Source of the DNA: Daphnia pulex
Taxonomy: Eukaryota; Arthropoda; Branchiopoda; Diplostraca; Daphniidae
Assembly: GCF_021134715.1 (NCBI RefSeq)
Contig: NC_060025.1
Coordinates: 1,302,001-1,366,000 of the forward strand
Direction: 5' to 3'
DNA: 64,000 bases
Shown here piece after piece: positions 22,497 through 34,896 of this stretch. Below the pieces are notes generated by a model. That model saw only the letters and a program-made list of their open reading frames with translations. It was not told where the DNA came from and did no database searches. The position numbers were made by a program, and so were the translations under genes. Each line of letters begins with the position of its first letter. The first letter of the stretch is position 1.

Positions 22497-23661
22497 ACCC
22501 TTCGCCGTCACACACACAACCACACACACACACTTTCTATTTTACCTCCCCCACTGTCTGCCTTCCCTGCGTGTGTGTTTCTTTCTCTTCGCGGAAATAA
22601 CGAAAATATATAAATATATATTTTTCATTCTTTCTCTTCTTCTCGACAGCATTTATCGATGAAAATGTGTTACTCCCGTGTGAGTTGGTTATATATTTTG
22701 TCTTTATTTCTTTCTTTTTTTTTGTTCCAGCCACTTTTTCCACTCTACCCCCTTCCTTTTGTTGTTTCTTTTTATGTTATGTAAAGTCGGCTGGAGAAAG
22801 TAGGTCACAACACATCACGCACGAGCTCATCTTGATGGTCGGCTCTTTTGGGGCCCGTTTTTCTTCTTCTTCTTTCCTTCTGTGCATGCGAGCTCTGATG
22901 GACATCCGCCTTCCGGACGGAGAAACTTGCTTTTGTTCAATCTCGATTTCGTTTTCACCAATGGAATGGCCCATGTCCATGACGAACACCTAAGAATTAT
23001 TTTGGTGAAAAAAACAAAAGATTGTCTTGTGTCCTTGAAATGTCGGATGGAGACTTTTTTTTAATCCAGCGAAATTCATCCGCAAAAGGGAGGTAATTTT
23101 TACTTTCTATAAAAGATTATTTTGGTTGTTAATTCTTTCTTAATCTTTTTGTTTTCGTTTCAGATTCTGGACCTTGAATTCCGTCCTTCACATTTTCGTA
23201 ACATTCGACGTTGAAATTCATCCGAATTTAGGAGAAACAGGAGCTTCTGGGAAACGGAACTCGGAACTCTTCAATGGAATTAGAAGAAAAACAAACTGGT
23301 AGGAACAGAAGAATTGGAGAAAATAAGTTTTTCAAGTTTTCCAAAGAAAAAAACCAGTCAGATTCAATCGGAAGAGAAACAAAAAAAAAAAATAAAAAGC
23401 AAAACTTGCACCAGGAGGGAAGTTTTGCAACTTTCACTAGATAAGTAGATGGCGATAAGGAGGGACGACTTACCTACCAATTTTCAATGGGCTTTTAAAA
23501 GAAGAAGAAGAAAATGCCCCCTCTCCTTCATGCGTGTGCTTGTATTATAGACTTCCTCTTATTTCTTTTTTAACAAAACAACACGGGCGCCCCGCAGCGA
23601 ACCGCCCCCATTGGGAAAAAACAAGCCAGACTCCTCCCACTTTTCCCTTTCTCCGCGTGGC
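22497..23661. other. CEP290 3' flank and upstream region of the small secreted gene
   Basis: Non-coding. Contains a short CA-rich stretch near 22509-22532, several pyrimidine-rich runs, and a GT..AG-bounded segment (about 23093-23163) that could be an untranslated intron. No protein-coding signature was found on either strand. Confidence 0.45.
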
Positions 23662-23701
23662 TATATATATTTCAGACACTTGCTGTCACTGGAAATCATT
23701 C
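23662..23701 (+). promoter_or_regulatory. TATA box plus initiator for the secreted cysteine-rich gene
   Basis: TATATATAT at 23662-23670 is followed at 23696-23701 by TCATTC, a perfect match to the arthropod initiator TCAKTY. Spacing from the TATA to the initiator A at 23698 is about 31 bases. This predicts a leader of about 147 bases before the ATG at 23845. Confidence 0.65.
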
Positions 23702-23844
23702 AGACTTGAACCGAAGAGAAAGAAAAAGCTCCCCCCCAAACTATTTGAACGAGTGCAAGTTTGTTTGTTTGTTTCTCAGTGAGAATAAGAATAACCAGTT
23801 TTATTTTAACTGATTGAAATTCATTCATCCTCCACGAATTCCGG

Positions 23845-24708
23845 ATGACCATGGCTCTCAAGATCGTCGTTTCCATCTTCATCCTCGCTCTTCCTTTCCT
23901 AACGGCCAGTAATTCAGATTCAGCGTAAGTGTTACATAATTTGTCAAAATTATTTTTAGAATTATTTTACTGATTTTAATTAAATTTTTTTTTTAAATTA
24001 GTGACACTTGGAGATGCGGAATCTTTTTCGCTGGCAATCCAGGCACTTCACCGCGAGCCAAAATTTTCGTCCTGCCCAAGAAATTTCCTGCCGACTGTAA
24101 CGCACCGCGGGTCGATACTTACAACGGCACTTGCTACGAAGTGGTTAGTAAAAATTTTCTTCGTGTTTAATGACAGGGAAATTTTCCCTTTGCGACCACT
24201 TGATTTGGCATAATGACGAAACGAGCTCGTGTGTAGATAAAAAAAAAAAAACCACCGCCGTCTAGCAGCTGTTTTAGAAAGTTTTCTGAGCTATACAATT
24301 ATGCAGCTCACCGACATCGCTGCGAAATTCCCCCTCTCTCCTTTTCTTTCCATTTCCGTTGATTGATTTTCTTTTTTCTTTCCCCCTTTTTATTTAGATG
24401 AGGAAGGGACTTAAAGAGTGGAATTTCGAGAACCCAAGTCGCATCCGCAAGCAGTCGGGCCACACCATCGGAGACGATTTGTGCGGACCCATTCCGCGCG
24501 ACATCAAAGCCCCTGGTCTCGAGGTGAGTGATTTTCTGGTTTTCCACCTTTCTTTTCTTTCTTGTTGGGGTTTCCCATTCGTGACATGTCCATTAATTCC
24601 TTTCAGATGGGTTTCTATTTCGCGTACTGCGGTAGCGATTGGAACGACACTGGACTCAGAAAACCCGAACGTCTCTGCTGTAGGCAAAGGAAACATGTGC
24701 CTTGCTAA
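23845..24708 (+). CDS. Small secreted cysteine-rich protein, family not recognised
   Basis: Four exons: 23845-23924, 24002-24143, 24398-24523 and 24607-24708; 149 residues. The N-terminus (MTMALKIVVSIFILALPFLTA) is a clear signal peptide. The mature part has eight cysteines (in WRCGIF, ADCNAP, GTCYEV, DLCGPI, AYCGSD, RLCCRQ and the final PC), enough for four disulfides, and two N-glycosylation sequons (NGT, NDT). No membrane segment follows, so it should be secreted. The last residue is Cys. A TATA plus Inr promoter suggests regulated, stage- or tissue-specific expression rather than housekeeping. An AATAAA lies at 24853-24858. I do not recognise the family and assign no function. Confidence 0.8.
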
Positions 24709-25326
24709 TTTTCTACCCCGTCACACTTTTATCTCATTCCTATATTTTTTTTGTTTACTTGCTCTTTTTTTATCCCCCTCAACATATTTGCAAATGTAAT
24801 AATTTCACCCGCCGTGCGGCGCATTCAATTCTCGGAGAAAACGTAATCGCTAAATAAATGTTTTTTTCTTTTTGTACACGGTCTTAACACACTAAACAAC
24901 ATTTATTTTATGGAATGCAAAATTATGCAAATGTACATGTAAAAGACAAAGAAGAAAAAGCGGAGCCAAAAACAACTAACGGACGTGTTTCACGCACAAA
25001 AAAAAAATTAAAAAGAAAAAAAAGGACGAAAAAACAAATAAATCATCATTCTGCATTCTTGTTATTTTTTGCTTAATTTTCTGTTGCTCACCAGACCAAA
25101 AAAAAAAATTCACTAGGAATTAATTATAAGTATTATTCTAATAGACATTCTATACAGGCTCTTGTTGTGTAGCCGATTTTTGTTGAAGACTGAAATTTAA
25201 AAAAACGGTAGAGAGGGATAGAGAGAGAAAATATTGGCGGATTGAAAACACGTTAATGTCTTCAGTGGATTGGGGAAGAAAGTGGGAGCCAGAAAAATTG
25301 AAAAGAAAATTGGGTTGTGTTTTTGT
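24709..25326. other. Convergent 3' region of the secreted gene and ATP6AP1
   Basis: A-rich non-coding sequence with many homopolymer runs, holding the two 3' UTRs. Nothing else recognised. Confidence 0.5.
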
Positions 25327-27157
25327 TTAATCTGTTGCTGTGACAGTAATAGTTTTTCCTTTGGGATCGTCGTAACGATCAGGAGTCTTAATGTCGGCCA
25401 CCATAGAAATGGCCCAGGCAAGCATCATGGCGATAATCAGGCCCAAGATGATGGCGGCCCAAATTCCTTCGGTGAAAAATCCAACGCAGTCGTAGCTATA
25501 ATGAACGCAAGATTACGAGTTAATTTATCGTTTTAATTGAAAAACAATGGTAAAAAAATAAAATCAACATACCCATCGCCGAATTTGTCATTAGACACCT
25601 TGAACGGCTGCAATTGGAAGCCATCAGTGTTCAAAATGACCTTGTTGGTGTAATTCATCACAGTGCCGTTGTAAGTGAAGCCGTAACTGGCTAAACGCGA
25701 CGCGGGAGAGCAGTGCCACGATCGTCGAAGGGGAGTAGAGATGTCGGTAGTGACCAAAATCAAATTGTTCTCCACAAACGTCGCATCGTTGATTTTGACA
25801 TCAAAATCGATGGCGGTTTCTTTCACGTACCAGTAGCCTCGTTTGGTGGAAAAGTGGAAACTGAACGAATACATTTCAATGATCATAATTATGCACATTT
25901 TGTTCCAGACTGAAATTTACGCACGTGATTGAAGCTTTATTCAACTTTCCGGTTTCGTTAGCCGGGCCAGATGGAGACAATCCTTTGTAAGTCAAGACAA
26001 GTTTGCCTGTATGGCCAGTTTCGTTAACAAAAGTTCCGGTAGTGTCAGGATCCACGTTCAGGGTAAAGTTAGCCCATCTGAAAATACAAATAAAGCTTCA
26101 GATGATGTTTTACAAATACAAAACAAATGATAATTTACTCGTTCTTTTTCTCGTCCTTGATCTTCAAAACGGGAGCCTTTTCAAAAAAGAGAAACAATTT
26201 GCCTGTATCCTGAGTGATGTTGAAAAACTTGTCCGCGTATGCATCTTCCTTAACATGCCCGCTCTTTTCTGGGGCGTTACGGGTAATACGCCTCCTAGAC
26301 TCTTCCATCTGGAGCTGTAGATCCATAGAAACGTTAGAGCTTATTGAGCCTGTAAATCAGCACAGAAAATACCTGGGAATTCTTCTTGGCAGTGAAAATT
26401 CCAATAACATCTGGTTGTTGGGATTTCAAAGTTTCATAAACTTCACTGATGGCATTACCTAACAAATGAAATTAACAGATAGAAGAAAAAATTTTCAATT
26501 AAATAAAGGAATGGAGTACTGTTGAGCTGTAAATTCTCCTTGCGGGTATCACCAAGCTGAGTGGCTGGCAAGTCAACAACCAAGACTGTCTTTCCAGGAA
26601 GTGGAGATGCAGGCAAATCTTGGTGAGACTTGACATGTACAACACCATATCCAGCAGCTGCCAAAACTTCAGGCAACTTGTTAGTCTTGGTGACAGAGGG
26701 AGCATAGAATGTACCGTCATTGTCCATCTCAGCCAAAGACTTCAAGGCAACAAGATCATTTGACTTGAAATCCTCTACACTCAGCTGTAAAAGAAGATTG
26801 GTTAGCAAATTAGCTGACTAAACATATTAAGGAGTTTGTATTACCTCGTCTTGCATAAACAATGCAATAAGCTTCCGTTCCAAAGACAGAGAGACTTTAC
26901 CCACAAGTTCTTCTGCGTTCAATGAATGTAATGGATTTACCACGGCATCTCTACATAGATGAATAACCAGGTATTTTAAGAGAAATTAATAACCAGTGAT
27001 GTAAGAGAATGATATCAACCCAGATACGTTTAATCAATACGTTCAAGACTTACGTGTCGATGTTCCACATATAAACGGGTACATTGTTTTCAAAGCACGA
27101 AGCACTAGAAAATAGAGTAAATATAACCAAAGAGATGATTCCAGTTAAAGGAATCAT
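25327..27157 (-). CDS. ATP6AP1: V-type ATPase accessory subunit Ac45 (ATP6AP1)
   Basis: Eight exons on the minus strand: 27054-27157, 26845-26950, 26520-26784, 26373-26458, 26139-26314, 25925-26077, 25573-25860 and 25327-25495; 448 residues. It begins with a signal peptide (IPLTGIISLVIFTLFSSASC) followed by VPVYMWN, typical of Ac45. The lumenal part has several N-glycosylation sequons. The C-terminus has the Ac45 signature: YDCVGFF, one membrane segment (GIWAAIILGLIIAMMLAWAI) and a short cytosolic tail with DRYDDPKGK. Ac45 sits in the Vo sector of the proton pump and guides assembly and sorting of V-ATPase in secretory and lysosomal membranes. The 25861-25924 intron was placed so the reading phase holds; unspliced, that stretch runs into stops in other phases. 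A furin-like RRR motif occurs in mid-protein. Confidence 0.93.
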
Positions 27158-27710
27158 TTTTCAAGCGAATGTCGTCGGCGACCGTCGGCTTGCAAGTTTA
27201 CTTAGACTAGTCACGAGCTGTCAATCGGGAGTCGAAAAAAAATTTTCATCACATGACACAGACGGTGCAACTCTGCTTTTTATTTCTAGATTACGTTTTG
27301 CTACAAAAATTACCAAGTGTCACTTATTTAAGTTCTTAAAATATTTTAATGCTTTAAAAACAATTTTAAGGTAGTGCGAATTAAATTATTTTAAATTATG
27401 TTATCATATGGCATCTATGTCGTTGAGAGCGTTCCGTTTCGAACAAGTGTAGTCTGCTTGTGTTACCGCTGTTGAATTGTCACTTTGTCTGCCAAGATCT
27501 TTATATCTTTTTTTTTTCTAAAAATTAAAGGCGTACCTCAGATTCCAAGGTTTGAATTTCCGTGATCTCATTAATAAATTGTAGTGAATCTGTTATACAG
27601 CATTTAATTTCAGCTTGTCATCTACTGGTTCTGTTACATCAGTTCTGGTGGCACACATCTGCTTGATCATAATTTCATTTTGTTTCATTTTATTTACTTA
27701 GTTTTACACA
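27158..27710. other. Divergent promoter region of ATP6AP1 and BUD31
   Basis: About 550 bases between two divergent start codons, holding both promoters and 5' leaders. Apart from the M-box-like site nothing specific was recognised. Confidence 0.5.
27249..27256 (-). promoter_or_regulatory. M-box/CLEAR-like site before ATP6AP1
   Basis: The plus strand reads TCACATGA (minus strand TCATGTGA), the core bound by MITF/TFE factors. It lies 92 bases upstream of the ATP6AP1 ATG. In Drosophila, Mitf controls V-ATPase genes through such sites; use here is inferred. Confidence 0.45.
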
Positions 27711-28559
27711 ATGCCCAAAGTAAAGAGAAGTAAGAAGCCCCCTCCAGAAGGATGGGAGTTGATTGAACCCACATTAGAAGAATTGGAAGCAAAAATGAGA
27801 GAAGGTAAGAATGACTATCCATTTGTATTGCTAATATGATATTCATTTTAACGGGGACTGCTTCTATATGTCTGAAGTTAATCATAGAGATTTATACATG
27901 AAAAAATGTTCCATAATTTATATTCCTGTGTTAATATTCAAAAAAAATTATGAAGCATTTAAATCTTTATTAAAAAGTTTAAATGATGATGAATGCTTCT
28001 TATCTTATTTTTCCTGATTGGTCAGTTAATAAACTTTGCTTGAATATTTTTTCCATTTTAAATAGCTGAAACTGATCCCCATGAAGGCAAACGAAAGGTT
28101 GAAGCATTGTGGCCCATTTTTAAAATTCACCATCAGCGCTCCCGTTACATCTTTGATCTCTTTTACAAGCGTAAAGCTATTTCGCGAGGTAAATATTCAA
28201 ATCAATCATGTAGCAGCTTATTCACATTCCACATGCTCCGTACTCCATGGCTTAACAATTTTATTTCATTTTTTGAAATTAAGAATTGTACGACTATTGC
28301 TTAAAAGAGCACATCGCCGATTCCAGTCTCATCGCAAAATGGAAAAAGCAAGGTTACGAAAACTTGTGCTGCCTCCGGTGCATTCAAACAAGAGACACAA
28401 ACTTTGGTACGAACTGCATCTGCCGCGTGCCCAAAGCTAAAATGGAAGAGGTACATCTACATCTTTAAAATTCTTCTAAATAAATACTAATCTGCTGTCT
28501 TTAATTAGGGCAAAATTGTCGAATGTGTCCATTGCGGTTGCCGTGGCTGCTCAGGATGA
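27711..28559 (+). CDS. BUD31: BUD31/G10 splicing factor
   Basis: Four exons: 27711-27804, 28066-28188, 28284-28450 and 28509-28559; 144 residues, exactly the length usual for animal BUD31. It opens with the basic [20 protein letters not shown] and contains the invariant [26 protein letters not shown]. The C-terminal half has the cysteine-rich zinc-cluster motifs ([24 protein letters not shown], then [11 protein letters not shown]). BUD31 is a core component of the activated spliceosome (NTC-related), in the nucleus. Strong conservation and no irregularity. The gene ends 137 bases from the stop of the convergent neighbour. Confidence 0.98.
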
Positions 28560-28695
28560 AGTTTACGAATACGAGATCCATTTTTTTAATACTACAATTA
28601 TGACAAAACTTTGTTTTTTGATAAAATGAACAGTAAACGTAAGTTCGGCGTTTATTTAATTCAACTATTTACATTCTTTAAATTTAAAATTTCTT

Positions 28696-31099
28696 TCAAC
28701 CAATTGTTACACGGGCTCCCGGCTGATGAAACCTTGCGGCAAAGTATACGTTGGTAATGTGGTTCCTAACGCTCCAGTAAATTAAGTGAGATTTTTTGTG
28801 GCAGGAGATCGTTAGTTCCATTCTGATCCCATCGGCAACCTTCTCAATTTGTGGATGGCAAACCAATGTCAGGGTAGAATTTACAAGTGAAAGAGGATCG
28901 AATTCATCAATGAATTTTCCATCGACAAAGATTTTCCCTTTAAAAAAAATACGAATAATAAGTTAATAGATTATGGGTATTTGATTGTTAATACCTTCAA
29001 CATTTACAAAGAGAGTCCCCTCCTGATTTAGAGTACCTCCTTGCACCCACTGATCAATCAAAGCGAACCCATCGTCAGCGTGTAAAATGTTAGGTACTTC
29101 CTCCAACTTAATTTGATGAACATGGAATTAAATAAATAAATAATTTTGTAAAAATATTTAGAACTCACAGTGAAGCTGATGCGACATCCTGGAAAATATT
29201 GCGCAGATGACGAGTAAATCGGCGTGGGGGAATCTATGATTTTAGTAGTGACTCTGTGATCGGAAGACATTTGCCAATCGCTACTGCCTACTTCCCACGA
29301 AAAACCAGGAATTATTGTACTGGTAAGAAATTGAAAGCTCCATGGTGACCACTCGGATGACCCTTCTTCGCGGTAGCTGATGTAAATGGCGTAAACCTAA
29401 ATCGTTTAAAAATTCGTTGGAAATTTTGAATTTAGAAAAAAAATACCAAAAAGGTACCTGACGAGTTTGGAGACAGTTGAGGAAGACTTCAGTATCTCCA
29501 CTGAGACAATCAATGGATTGAATTTGATTTTCATGGAGTACAAAGTCATCGTCTGTAACAACGTCAGGATTGTGAAGACAGTGATAAAGTCGTAGACTCC
29601 TAGTTGGAACAAAACTCGGGGATTCATGGGTTTCTCTAAATAACTTAAGAATTCTCTTTTTTTAATAAGTTAAACTTATGTATTCATTTATAATATAAGG
29701 AAGTAAATCTCACGGGATGGTGTTGGGACTGGACGTTGCTAATGGTAAGGCGTAGTGAAGCTGGTAGTTGCAAAACGTTGGATATTTCATACGGAGATTG
29801 TTCGCAAATACTGCCACAGGACATGACAATTTTTTCGATTTCTGTGTGAGCTTCGTCAGCATGAAAGACACTCCATATTCCACCAAGGTTTTCTTTTAGC
29901 GGTACTTCAGGTAAACTAACAATTCAACAGGACGACTTGATTAAATTTCCTGGGGTGAACGACTTAATATAGTTTAATACTTCGCGGTTATCGCTGATTT
30001 ATTAAGCGGTGTTTCCCACGGCTGATTATCTTTAGCAGATTTCTCCACATCTAACACGAATTTTCTTGTCGTCTTGAATCTTCCTTCTAGTTGCTTACGA
30101 GACGTTTTGAGTAAATTTAGAGATCTATTTTTCTGTTCTTCAACCTGTTTTTAAGTAAAGAAATGTTTGGTATCTCTTTGCATTATTGGTTAAACAAGAA
30201 TTATTCATTACTTGTGCTTTCATTTCGCGTTTTTTCCTACTGATTAGTTTCACGATTTTAGCCAAGAGGAAGTCCAGTACATCGTCAATATCCAGATCAG
30301 CCTTTTTGGCCATGTTTACAATTTCCTTCTCATAGTGTTGAATTTTTTTTAGGGAGGATTGGATTTGTTCCATGTTCTGCTTGGCTGTATCATAAAGATC
30401 ATCAGTTTCACTACATGTGATGGCATCATCTAGACATACATCTGGAGAGTGCTGGCTTATTGTTTCACTAATGAAGTCTATGGTCTTGACCTTTTTGCAT
30501 AGTTGACTTCGTTTCTCCTCTTTCTGACGGCAAATTTCACAGGCTGCTATCTGCAAATTGCAAAAAATGTAATTGTTATCAAATAAGTTATTCTGAAATT
30601 TTGGTTTTTTAAGGATATACCCAGTTGACAACATCTTTCACCATTCCACGCCAAAAGAAGAAGCTTTCTATTTTCTCCAGTGTTTTCTTCTGACCCCCAT
30701 GCCCTCCTTCAGAAGTGCTCCCATGACAATCTTCAAAAACTTGTTTCTTCCCATCTTCGTCCAAGATAACAAGCCTTTTGTCTGTTTTGCTTTTGCCAAC
30801 ATAGTAAAGCTTGTTATCTAAAAAAAAAATGAATATCAAATCACATATTTTTACATGACTGAAGATTATTTACCAATAAGGGCAAAATTGGTAGCAGCTT
30901 TTCTCAGAGTTCGTTTTTGATTCAAATTCAAACCAGTCGGGTATTTGTGGGTCGTAATGAAAAATGATATATTTTCAAATGAGGTGACGTTGCTGTTGAA
31001 AGAGATTTCATTAGACAATTCTACATTCGATCCGGCTTCGTTTTGTGATACAATGTGATTTATTTGAAAATTAAATTCATCGGTTCTACTTCTATCCAT
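28696..31099 (-). CDS. Uncharacterised protein with integrase-type H2C2 zinc finger and coiled coil
   Basis: Nine exons on the minus strand: 30874-31099, 30621-30817, 30212-30550, 29981-30144, 29714-29915, 29458-29643, 29169-29396, 28995-29106 and 28696-28937; 631 residues. Residues about 60-150 form an integrase-type zinc-binding domain: His107 and His115 (CHGSTSEGGHGG), KKTLEKIESFFFWRGMVKDV, then Cys145 and Cys148 (ACEIC). All four zinc ligands are present. A charged, probably coiled-coil region covers about 150-255. The C-terminal 370 residues contain Trp-rich segments, one of which (YAIYISYREEGSSEWSPW) faintly recalls a fibronectin type III strand; I cannot name the domain. There is no reverse transcriptase, protease or catalytic integrase core, and the gene is normally spliced among host genes, so it appears to be a host gene using an exapted domain. 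Function unknown. Confidence 0.78.
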
Positions 31100-32876
31100 C
31101 GTTTATTCGCTTAAACACCAAACACACAAAAATACTGTTTTACGTTTGAAGCAACTGTCAAGTTGTTTATTCGTTAGTAGTCGTCATTGCCGCTTGTGCG
31201 CTGGTGTCACAGAAAACAAACAGACGACACCGCCCCCTCTCTCTAATGTCTCTATTAGGCCATTTCCATTATCCTTCCTCTTTGCTACCAACATGGCATC
31301 CCACCGTCCCACCCTGTACTCAGCGCGTGTTAATCTCTTTAAAAGTGGATGAAAATATGCAAAATTTTACAGAACATAAGGAATTTTAGTTGCCGTTGAT
31401 ATTGTCAAGAGTTTTTTTTTGCATTTATTTAGAGTGGTGTTTGTGTTCGATAATTAAGTGTTCTGATTCTGATATGTGATATTATCACCATGCATATCTC
31501 AAAAGCACGCCGAGTTGTATTGCAGACTATTCAGACTCCTCTCTTTTCTCCTTATGGTAAAACAAGATCTAGAAATGTTCCGGTATTATGTAGTTAAACA
31601 CAATGAATCAAGGCTTGCAGTTATGAATATCAAGTTATGAAGACTGCGTTGATGTATTCACAGAAATCTAGTTTCACGCTCCTTATCAGGTACTGTTCTT
31701 AGGCTGTGAGGAATTTTTTAAAAGCTCTTCAAACACATCAACCATATCTCAGTATCTTTGTTTTTATCATTTTATTCAACCAAATATAATTTTAATATGA
31801 CATGAAAGTAAGTCTGTATTAACCATAGAGTGATCACCATAATTACACACACATCTGTGTTTTACTTTTCCTAGATGTGACTGTTTTACCATCCGCTTAT
31901 ATTTATGGATCATGGGCATTCCCATACCAATCCTAGTTTTCACAAATGACAAATGACTTCTGGATTTTTCCTATAAACCACAACAACTTTATGCAAACGG
32001 TTAGTGTAACATGTTTACTTTGCCACCATATCAAGCTCAAAAAATATAAACTAGTAAATTGAATATTTCTTATTTTAACAGATTCTCTCTTGAGTAGTAT
32101 TTCTGAAAATTCGTTTCCTTATTCCCAACAATAAGCTGTAGCAAACTTCCAATAGCAGACGGAAGTAAAAAATGTGCTGCTAGATTATTTCTTGCCTTAA
32201 TATGTAATTGAAAACAGTTTTTGGCTATTATAGTGATGTGATTGGCAACCAGCCAACCACCAAAATTCTATTAAATCACCAGTCATCACAGCCACCACCA
32301 TCAATCATCTGTAACTGTAAGTTATGTTGACATAGAATTTAGAGAATTCAATTCATGTGTTGACAGCAGTTTTGATTATTTTGTTTTGTTTCTTATTAGG
32401 TTTTGTGTATTAGACTGAAAGAGAATCAGCATCCTGGTTTTCCTTCCAGGAAAGAGGAAAAGGACAAAGAGATCATAATTAGGTTCTTTGTTTATTAACC
32501 TGTTGGCTGATGCTACCCCTTGAATTTCCCTCTTAAGTTCAGACTAAGAATGGGCCGTTCATCTTAATTTTTGTTTACTGACGCTACAATCTTCTTTGAA
32601 GATTTTGCTATATAATGACATACATTCTCATTTCAGGTTAATACTGCGCCGCTATTCCCTGGACTTCATCCATTGGTGGAAACTGACAAGAGATCAACGA
32701 CGACTGACTGGCTGACGTGCTGTGATTCAACAGTACTGCACACTTGCGTGCGTTCCTTCCGTCGCTCCGAGTTGTGCCTGCTCCAGCTACGCGTCCAGCA
32801 TCATTCGACTACCCAACGGACCACTGGGTGGGTCAACCTTCACTGATTCCTATAACTGTTCTCAACGCAGCATAGA
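31100..32876. other. Upstream of the H2C2 gene; transition into the repeat region
   Basis: The first few hundred bases should hold the promoter of the minus-strand H2C2 gene. From about 32.2 kb the sequence has diverged relatives of blocks inside the 5.46-kb units: a stretch near 32315-32400 resembles 36995-37070, and one near 32640-32710 resembles 37770-37840. So repeat-related sequence starts before the near-identical part. No gene was recognised. Confidence 0.5.
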
Positions 32877-34102
32877 GTTTTAATCTTAAGATTGTTGGAT
32901 GCATCATTGTTGCTGTGTGTCATGGTGATTTTTTTCGGGACGACGAGCTGATGATTTGGGAGAGGAAACTATTGCGTGAGTATTGAATTTTTGTCTTTTA
33001 TTTTTGTTCTGTTTGTTGGTTCAATCCTGGTTCAATACTGAAGTATTCAGTTGAGTCAATTACTGAAGTATTCTGCTTTGATCGTTTTAAGCCCATTTTT
33101 GTTAATTTTTAGTTTTACTTTGTACATTTCTAATGATCCAATCCAAGCTGCTCACTTGTTAATTAACCACATTGAAATTATGAGTCATTCCCGGTACTGC
33201 CAGCCTATTTAATGTTCAGTAAGTTAAAGTGAGCGTCCACTGAACGTCTGATCCTGAATAAATTAAGAATGCAAGTTATCGTTTATATTCCTACATTATT
33301 CTTTTTCTGCTTGTAGTGAATTTAAATTTCATACTTGTTTTAATTTTTTTACTTCCATTCCCACATGACGAATATCTATACCCGCTGTTTTTTGGCGTTA
33401 CCCACATTAAATTTACTCATTGTTTGGCAAGTTTTTCTATTTCATATTCCACATCTAGCAGTTGTACTAAACAAATGCTGGTTGTATTCATTTATTGGTC
33501 TATAACTGTCAACACACAACAGGATAATAATGCTGCACATATGTTTATGTGGTTATATGAATTGCTACAACTTTTGACATGGTTTGATTGTAGTAAAACA
33601 TTGCTGGTGAAAAATAACTTTTAAACTCAAGCTAAAATAAGGATCGATATTCATAATATTACAGATTTGGTCCACCAGCCTTAAAATGATTTGAATTGAA
33701 CTTTATTCACGAGCTTAATCAAAATTTAAAGAAATTCTATTTATTCCACTATTTCCATTCTGAACTAAATATTATTATGATATTTCCGTTGTTTGACTAC
33801 AACTAGTTTGAGAAAAAGTTATGATATTAACAGAAAAATTACGCGATAAGAATTTTTTTTATAACCTACTGAATAATTTATTTACATATGAATACTGCTA
33901 AGGTTAACTGTACTTCTTCCATGTTATTAAATACAAGAAAAATGTATTCACTAATTTTTAATTGAAATTTCTCATTTAGATTCATAGTTCTGTCTATCAG
34001 ATCTCTCAGGTGGTGGGTGAATGGTGTGGTGAAATCCATCAGCTTTCCATGCTGACAAATGGTTCATAATGTGTTGGACTGTGTCTTGACTCTTGACCAA
34101 TT
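32877..34102 (+). repeat. Left outer flank of the giant inverted repeat
   Basis: The 1,226 bases here are the reverse complement of 62775-64000 with no length difference detected. The inverted copy continues past the right end of the window, so the true left boundary of this arm may lie further left. It carries an exon-like block ending in TTGCGTGAGTA, a consensus donor. The 102-residue open frame at 33316-33624 exists in both copies but has no recognisable domain. Confidence 0.9.
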
Positions 34103-34882
34103 ACCTGTAATTATCTCTGGAATTGAAGAATCACACAGTGTTATTATTTGTTTGGCACAGAAAGTTTTTTGTCACAATTGAATCAATCCTAAATCATGTA
34201 AGATCAGGTTACCTCAGTTGTATACTGCACAGATGAGATTTGAGTGCCAGATATGGAAGAGATTTGACATGATTGACAAATGAACAAACAACACAATGAA
34301 ATGTGACACCACAGCAACAGCTTTAAGAACAGCATTCACCATCTCATCAGTCAGCATCTGTACTCCATTAACGGCTGGAACATGGTCATCAAGAGCTACA
34401 CAAAAGAAAAATTCATCAGAAGGCAAAGTGCAGAATGACAGGAATGAAGTTAAAAGTTTAAAAGGTATCTAGCTGGAATCACGAACAGATGCCATAGACA
34501 AGGCACATACACGAATGTCAAACTGCCTTCTCATTGTAGAAACATTATACCTTGGGAATTTCGTCTCTTGTGATATGTGCGATGCTGCAGTGGATTTTTG
34601 GTGAAGACGAGTTAGAAATTGGAGGGGAGAATATTACGCGAGTACCAAAGTTATTTGTCTTTGTTTGTTAATTCTTTCAATGAGTGTCAACGAGCTAAAG
34701 CGGACATTGTTTACATGTTACTGTTGAACGTTTCTTTTTTCTGACGCTAGACGGCATAGCTTTTAATCAGTTTAGTTACGTATGGCACGCTATTATGGCA
34801 GCCATACCCTATGGCACGCCTATGGCACGCCGAAACCGACACAAAAAAAAAATGTTTAAAAAAAAAAAAAAAAAATTTACTA

Positions 34883-34896
34883 GCGCCATCTAGCGG
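34883..34896 (-). promoter_or_regulatory. CTCF-like motif in left terminal repeat of the transposon
   Basis: The minus strand reads CCGCTAGATGGCGC, matching 13 of 14 positions of the CTCF core CCASYAGRKGGCRS. Binding is inferred. Confidence 0.4.

Noticed and set aside
30621-30817. H2C2 domain as part of an inserted retroelement
   Set aside because: It lies in a normally spliced gene with no reverse transcriptase, protease or terminal repeats nearby.
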